Assembly: GCA_021292105.1 (NCBI GenBank)
Contig: CM037870.1
Location: 67,001,260-67,065,259 of the forward strand
Length of the DNA: 64,000 nucleotides
Reading direction: 5' to 3'
From: Anadara kagoshimensis
Lineage: Eukaryota; Mollusca; Bivalvia; Arcoida; Arcidae
Below are positions 60,806-64,000 of the stretch, piece by piece; the stretch's first letter is position 1; each line of letters begins with the position of its first letter. The notes under the pieces are model-generated. The model was given only the letters and a program-made list of their open reading frames with translations. It was not told the origin of the DNA and did no database searches. The position numbers were made by a program, and so were the translations under genes.

Positions 60806-62299
60806 GTATTTTAAAAAATTTAAATTTTCAATTCGCGGCATTTTGTCTTATTTCACCGACGTGCAAATAGGCACACTTTCAATGAACATGTGTAAGGGGA
60901 AAAAATACCTTACAAATACTTGTAATAAATGTTCCGCCCTCGATCAGCCGCCATTTTTAATTTGCCTGTATGGTGTTCACCGTGCCGATGTATTTATTTT
61001 ATCAAGTTTTCTAAACTACGGTAAATAAAATATCGGAAATTTATTTATAAATTAATATGTCCTTTGTAAATAGGAAGAATTTATATGTTAAAATATAAAT
61101 GTTTATTATACTTCCACGAACAAAAAATACAGTAGATTTATATCGAGTGTAGATAATTTCGAAATAATGTACATTGAATGGGAAACTGTAAAGGTTTATT
61201 TTATCCAAATGGAATATTTTCGTAGTTTGATCTATGGCTAATATTTTACAGGTAAATATTGTTCATATACATTATTTTAAGGATAAGCCATGACATTTAT
61301 TCCGCCGGATAGATTTTGCCATGAAAGTATATCCTCCCGGACACATTTTCACCCGCATAAAATTATCGATTACTTAACCACTTGGCTGCGATGACTTTTT
61401 ATTTTCTTATACCCTGTATGAACATTGAACGCTTGATTTACACTATCCCGCGGATACTAAAAAACCCGTAATTTCTGACTTGCTATGGTAGATATATATG
61501 CTGTATAATTAAATAAAGTTATTAATTCACCATGTTTCACAGTTCAATTGTTATGCAATGGTCATTCACGTGTCCTCTTAGATAATTAGTTAAGATACAT
61601 AATTATGTAACTATATGTCATATAATAGGGATAACAATAAATGATTATGATGACATTAAAATACAGGTAAATTATAGGTAAAATTACAGGTAAAACACCC
61701 TTGAATAGGCCCCTTAATCCCCATCTCTCATGAGGTTAGGCATTTGGGGACCACACCATTTTCATATATGTGATTAATTATACTAATTACATTTGTTAAA
61801 TTATCACAGATCATGCAGCAGGCGTGTTCATCGTTAAATTTAGTATCTTGCTTTCCAGAACGGATGGTTCTTCCGTTAGATCACCATTACTGGCACTAGT
61901 GGTTAACGTCATTACATAACCATCTAAGTACTTTCCCCGTAAAAACGATAAATTACACATGTTGCTGCTAATATATTAACAAGGAATGCGCGTTGTCAAA
62001 TGATGAAAATATGGTAACATATAACACTGTACACATCGTAGATGGGATCAACCTTGCGTTGAACGCCAATATAAAACCAACACTGTATTAAATGTCGTAG
62101 ATGGAACCGATATGATAATTGTTTTTTTCACACGAAAATCCAAAAGAGCGACCGGTCATGAATTAATGATTGTAAAGTAACGCTCCGACTGATGATTAAA
62201 TGTGTCATGATCATGGCCCTCTTCTACGATTATAAAATCTTTGCAATATTGACAAATTTTATAAACGTTCGTTTGTGGAAAAAGTTTCGATTGACCAAA
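60806..62299. other. Non-coding stretch
   Basis: Nothing recognised; a 107-codon frame starting inside the fold-back array (60705-61028) is not supported. Confidence 0.5.
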
Positions 62300-62300
62300 A

Positions 62301-62337
<37 letters not shown>

Positions 62338-62338
62338 A
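62301..62338. repeat. (CT)n microsatellite
   Basis: About 18 CT units with one interruption. Confidence 0.95.
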
Positions 62339-62444
62339 CTAAAATCAGGTCAGGAAATACATTTTTATTAGATCCAAGGATTCACATGAAGACGATAGTG
62401 CAGAAAGATTTACTAGTTTTACTTGATGAAATTATTTTTTTACA

Positions 62445-62632
62445 TAGATTTTATTTATTTATTTATTTATTTATTATTATTTATTATTTATTTATTTATT
62501 AAATACAAATTTATTAACCGCGAAGTCATAAAATAAGAAATATTAAATCGCGACAGTTTAAAACTGATGCGTGTAATTTAAAGATGCTGTAGTCTTCTCT
62601 CAATCACTAACCCCCTTCCCTTTCTATAATAT

Positions 62633-62667
<35 letters not shown>

Positions 62668-62750
62668 TTATTTATTTATTTGAATTCAAGATACGGTAGT
62701 CTTCTCTCCGTCACTTACCCCCTCTCTATTTATTTATTTATTTGAATACA
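62445..62750. repeat. (TTTA)n clusters
   Basis: Three TTTA tracts (62447-62500, 62628-62682, 62726-62742). Two are preceded by a similar 'gtagtcttctctcNNtcact' (62589 and 62697), so a ~108-bp segment was tandemly duplicated with its tetranucleotide tail. Confidence 0.85.
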
Positions 62751-63121
62751 CACGGGTATTTAATGGTAAAAGTTGTCATATCATGCATATTACTACTATT
62801 AGGAACAGAGATTGGGAAGAAGATAACCTCGGTAAGTTTCCATTCAATTAATTCTAGGTAATTAATGAGATTAACACCATACCGGTAAATTTGTCACGTG
62901 GACTATACCATTCGTCTGCCACGGTTAAAGGGTTTTGATTTGCTTCCCTTATCAATAGTTACGTAAGTTGTTAGTGAAGTATGCCGATGGTAATTAATTA
63001 GTAACCGTGATATGTTTATTATACTTAATTTACACCTTCCTAATTTTAACGACTAGTAGTAAAACTGCCACTATTGAAATAAATAAATTGTTTGAATCCC
63101 GGACCTGTGTTTGATTGACCA

Positions 63122-63177
<56 letters not shown>

Positions 63178-63820
63178 ATATGAGCCCTCTACTTAATATT
63201 TGTTTGTTGTCTGAAAATATTATAATGAAAGAATTTTCACATCGGGGGCGGATCCAGAGTCTTGTTGAAAGGGAGGGGGCACAAGTTCGCGCCGAAAACA
63301 TGATGTCCTAGGAAAGTCTGGGGGCATGTTTCCCCTTAAAAATTTACTTTTTTATTACATATGATGCGATTTCCTGCATCTAGAACCCTGTCGTAACTCC
63401 TTCTTACATTACATTCAAGGTGGATGTAAGCGAGTTAAAGAAACTAATCAGCCTTTTCAAAAAATTTAACATTGACGGCAGACTGACAGGAGTCTATTAG
63501 TGTCAATGAGTCAGAAACTGTACTGTCGAAATTCGTCGCCGTCGGTAACTTGTCGTGTCAGTCTCTTTATCTATCGAGGTGTAGTCGTGCAACACATTTC
63601 CAAAAGAGAGGTTGTTGGCCCCTTGGAAATGGTTGAGCGATACGTCGATCCTTCTGAGGGATACCAGTGTTTTGATTTAATTTGGTCGATAATGGATGGA
63701 CGTGATCTGGTGGTCAGGGTGATTCAGTACGGTTGTTAAACTTCACGCTCATGAGTGGAAAATATCTTTGTTTGAATCCCGGACCTGTGGCTGATTGATC
63801 ATTAATTAACGGGGTTTAAC
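62751..63820. other. Non-coding stretch with SINE-like pieces
   Basis: tttgaatcccggacctgtg, B-box-like, occurs at 63092 and 63772, the first followed by a (TAAA)n tail (63122-63181). Between them an ATG frame of 79 codons (63500-63739) is unrecognised and probably chance. Confidence 0.45.
63122..63181. repeat. (TAAA)n microsatellite
   Basis: Fifteen units, probably grown from the tail of a SINE. Confidence 0.95.
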
Positions 63821-64000
63821 GTCCAAGTCAGGAATATTTCACTTTTATCGAAACGTCACCAGCTACAGGTGTAGGTGCAGAATAATTAAGCTGTGCTTTG
63901 CGCTGGTGGCAGTTTATGAGTAAGGATTTTTCATCGTGCCATGTCTGCGGTGACAAGAGGCCTCGGTTTTTAAGGTTTGTCCGAAAGACCCGCTTTCATT
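63808..64000 (+). repeat. Dispersed bivalve-type repeat, cut by window end
   Basis: 'ttaacgtccaagtcaggaat', 'cgctggtggcagttta', 'ttttcatcgtgccatgtctg' and 'gacaagaggcctcggttttt' have the order I recall from a repeat frequent in oyster and mussel sequences. Memory-based; no coding. Confidence 0.5.

Noticed and set aside
62188-62215. Second ribozyme candidate at ctgatgatta
   Set aside because: The CTGATGA string is there but no GAAA or closing stems follow.
63500-63739. 79-codon ATG frame
   Set aside because: Lies between SINE-like pieces, no recognisable domain, no conservation evidence within the window.

Overview
This is AT-rich animal DNA, most likely from a bivalve mollusc (inference). 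The evidence is tRNA-derived SINEs ending in a core that reads 'GGCGTAAAACACCATT', the mollusc-type repeat 'cggagcacccgg', Penelope-like and BEL/Pao relics, long CT/AC/GA microsatellites, and one exon of an animal-type alkaline phosphatase. Almost the whole window is accessory, repeat-derived sequence. Only three host coding segments can be supported: a GT15-type mannosyltransferase exon (11177-12055, minus), the last exon of an alkaline phosphatase (57429-57715, minus) and one orphan candidate exon (59030-59180, plus).

1-21190 is a duplicated array. Block 1 (1-7590) and block 2 (8430-19045) are direct copies with large indels. A third, partial copy of the middle (GT15 5' end, ~54-bp satellite, LINE ORF1-like relic) lies at 19150-21190. 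Part of the block recurs again at 53925-56232. Block 2 keeps the GT15 exon; block 1 has lost it, with the satellite, in one deletion; the third copy keeps only its 5' end. The junction between blocks 1 and 2 is a small RNA-type repeat: two complete type I hammerhead ribozymes 329 bp apart on the minus strand (8065-8439), the layout of a metazoan retrozyme. Another complete hammerhead is at 3364-3405 on the plus strand, a half copy is at 16261-16290, and the window itself starts inside one.

21190-34620 is a nest of transposons. A DNA element with TTCCTAAG-rich ends is present twice; the second copy was split by a ~7.2 kb non-LTR retrotransposon (23187-30352) with a matching target-site duplication. 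Between its ORF1 and its endonuclease/reverse transcriptase this LINE carries a recognisable NADAR (YbiA-like, ADP-ribose processing) domain at 24879-25348. Next come a 5'-truncated LINE (31246-33060) and the GIY-YIG endonuclease end of a Penelope-like element (34141-34595, minus).

35700-47717 holds an AT palindrome, a scrap of a Gypsy-type LTR element, a third LINE (36850-40750) interrupted by the 3' end of another reverse-transcriptase family (38990-39535), and a BEL/Pao LTR fossil with both LTRs and a 5-bp target duplication (40859-47712).

47718-64000 is intergenic or intronic sequence with SINEs, a 1284-bp tandem duplication (50201-52762), a 1570-bp Harbinger-type element with TTA target duplication (54039-55608), the alkaline phosphatase exon, two striking inverted-repeat structures (60161-60311 and 60477-60805) and simple repeats. 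The window ends inside a dispersed repeat.
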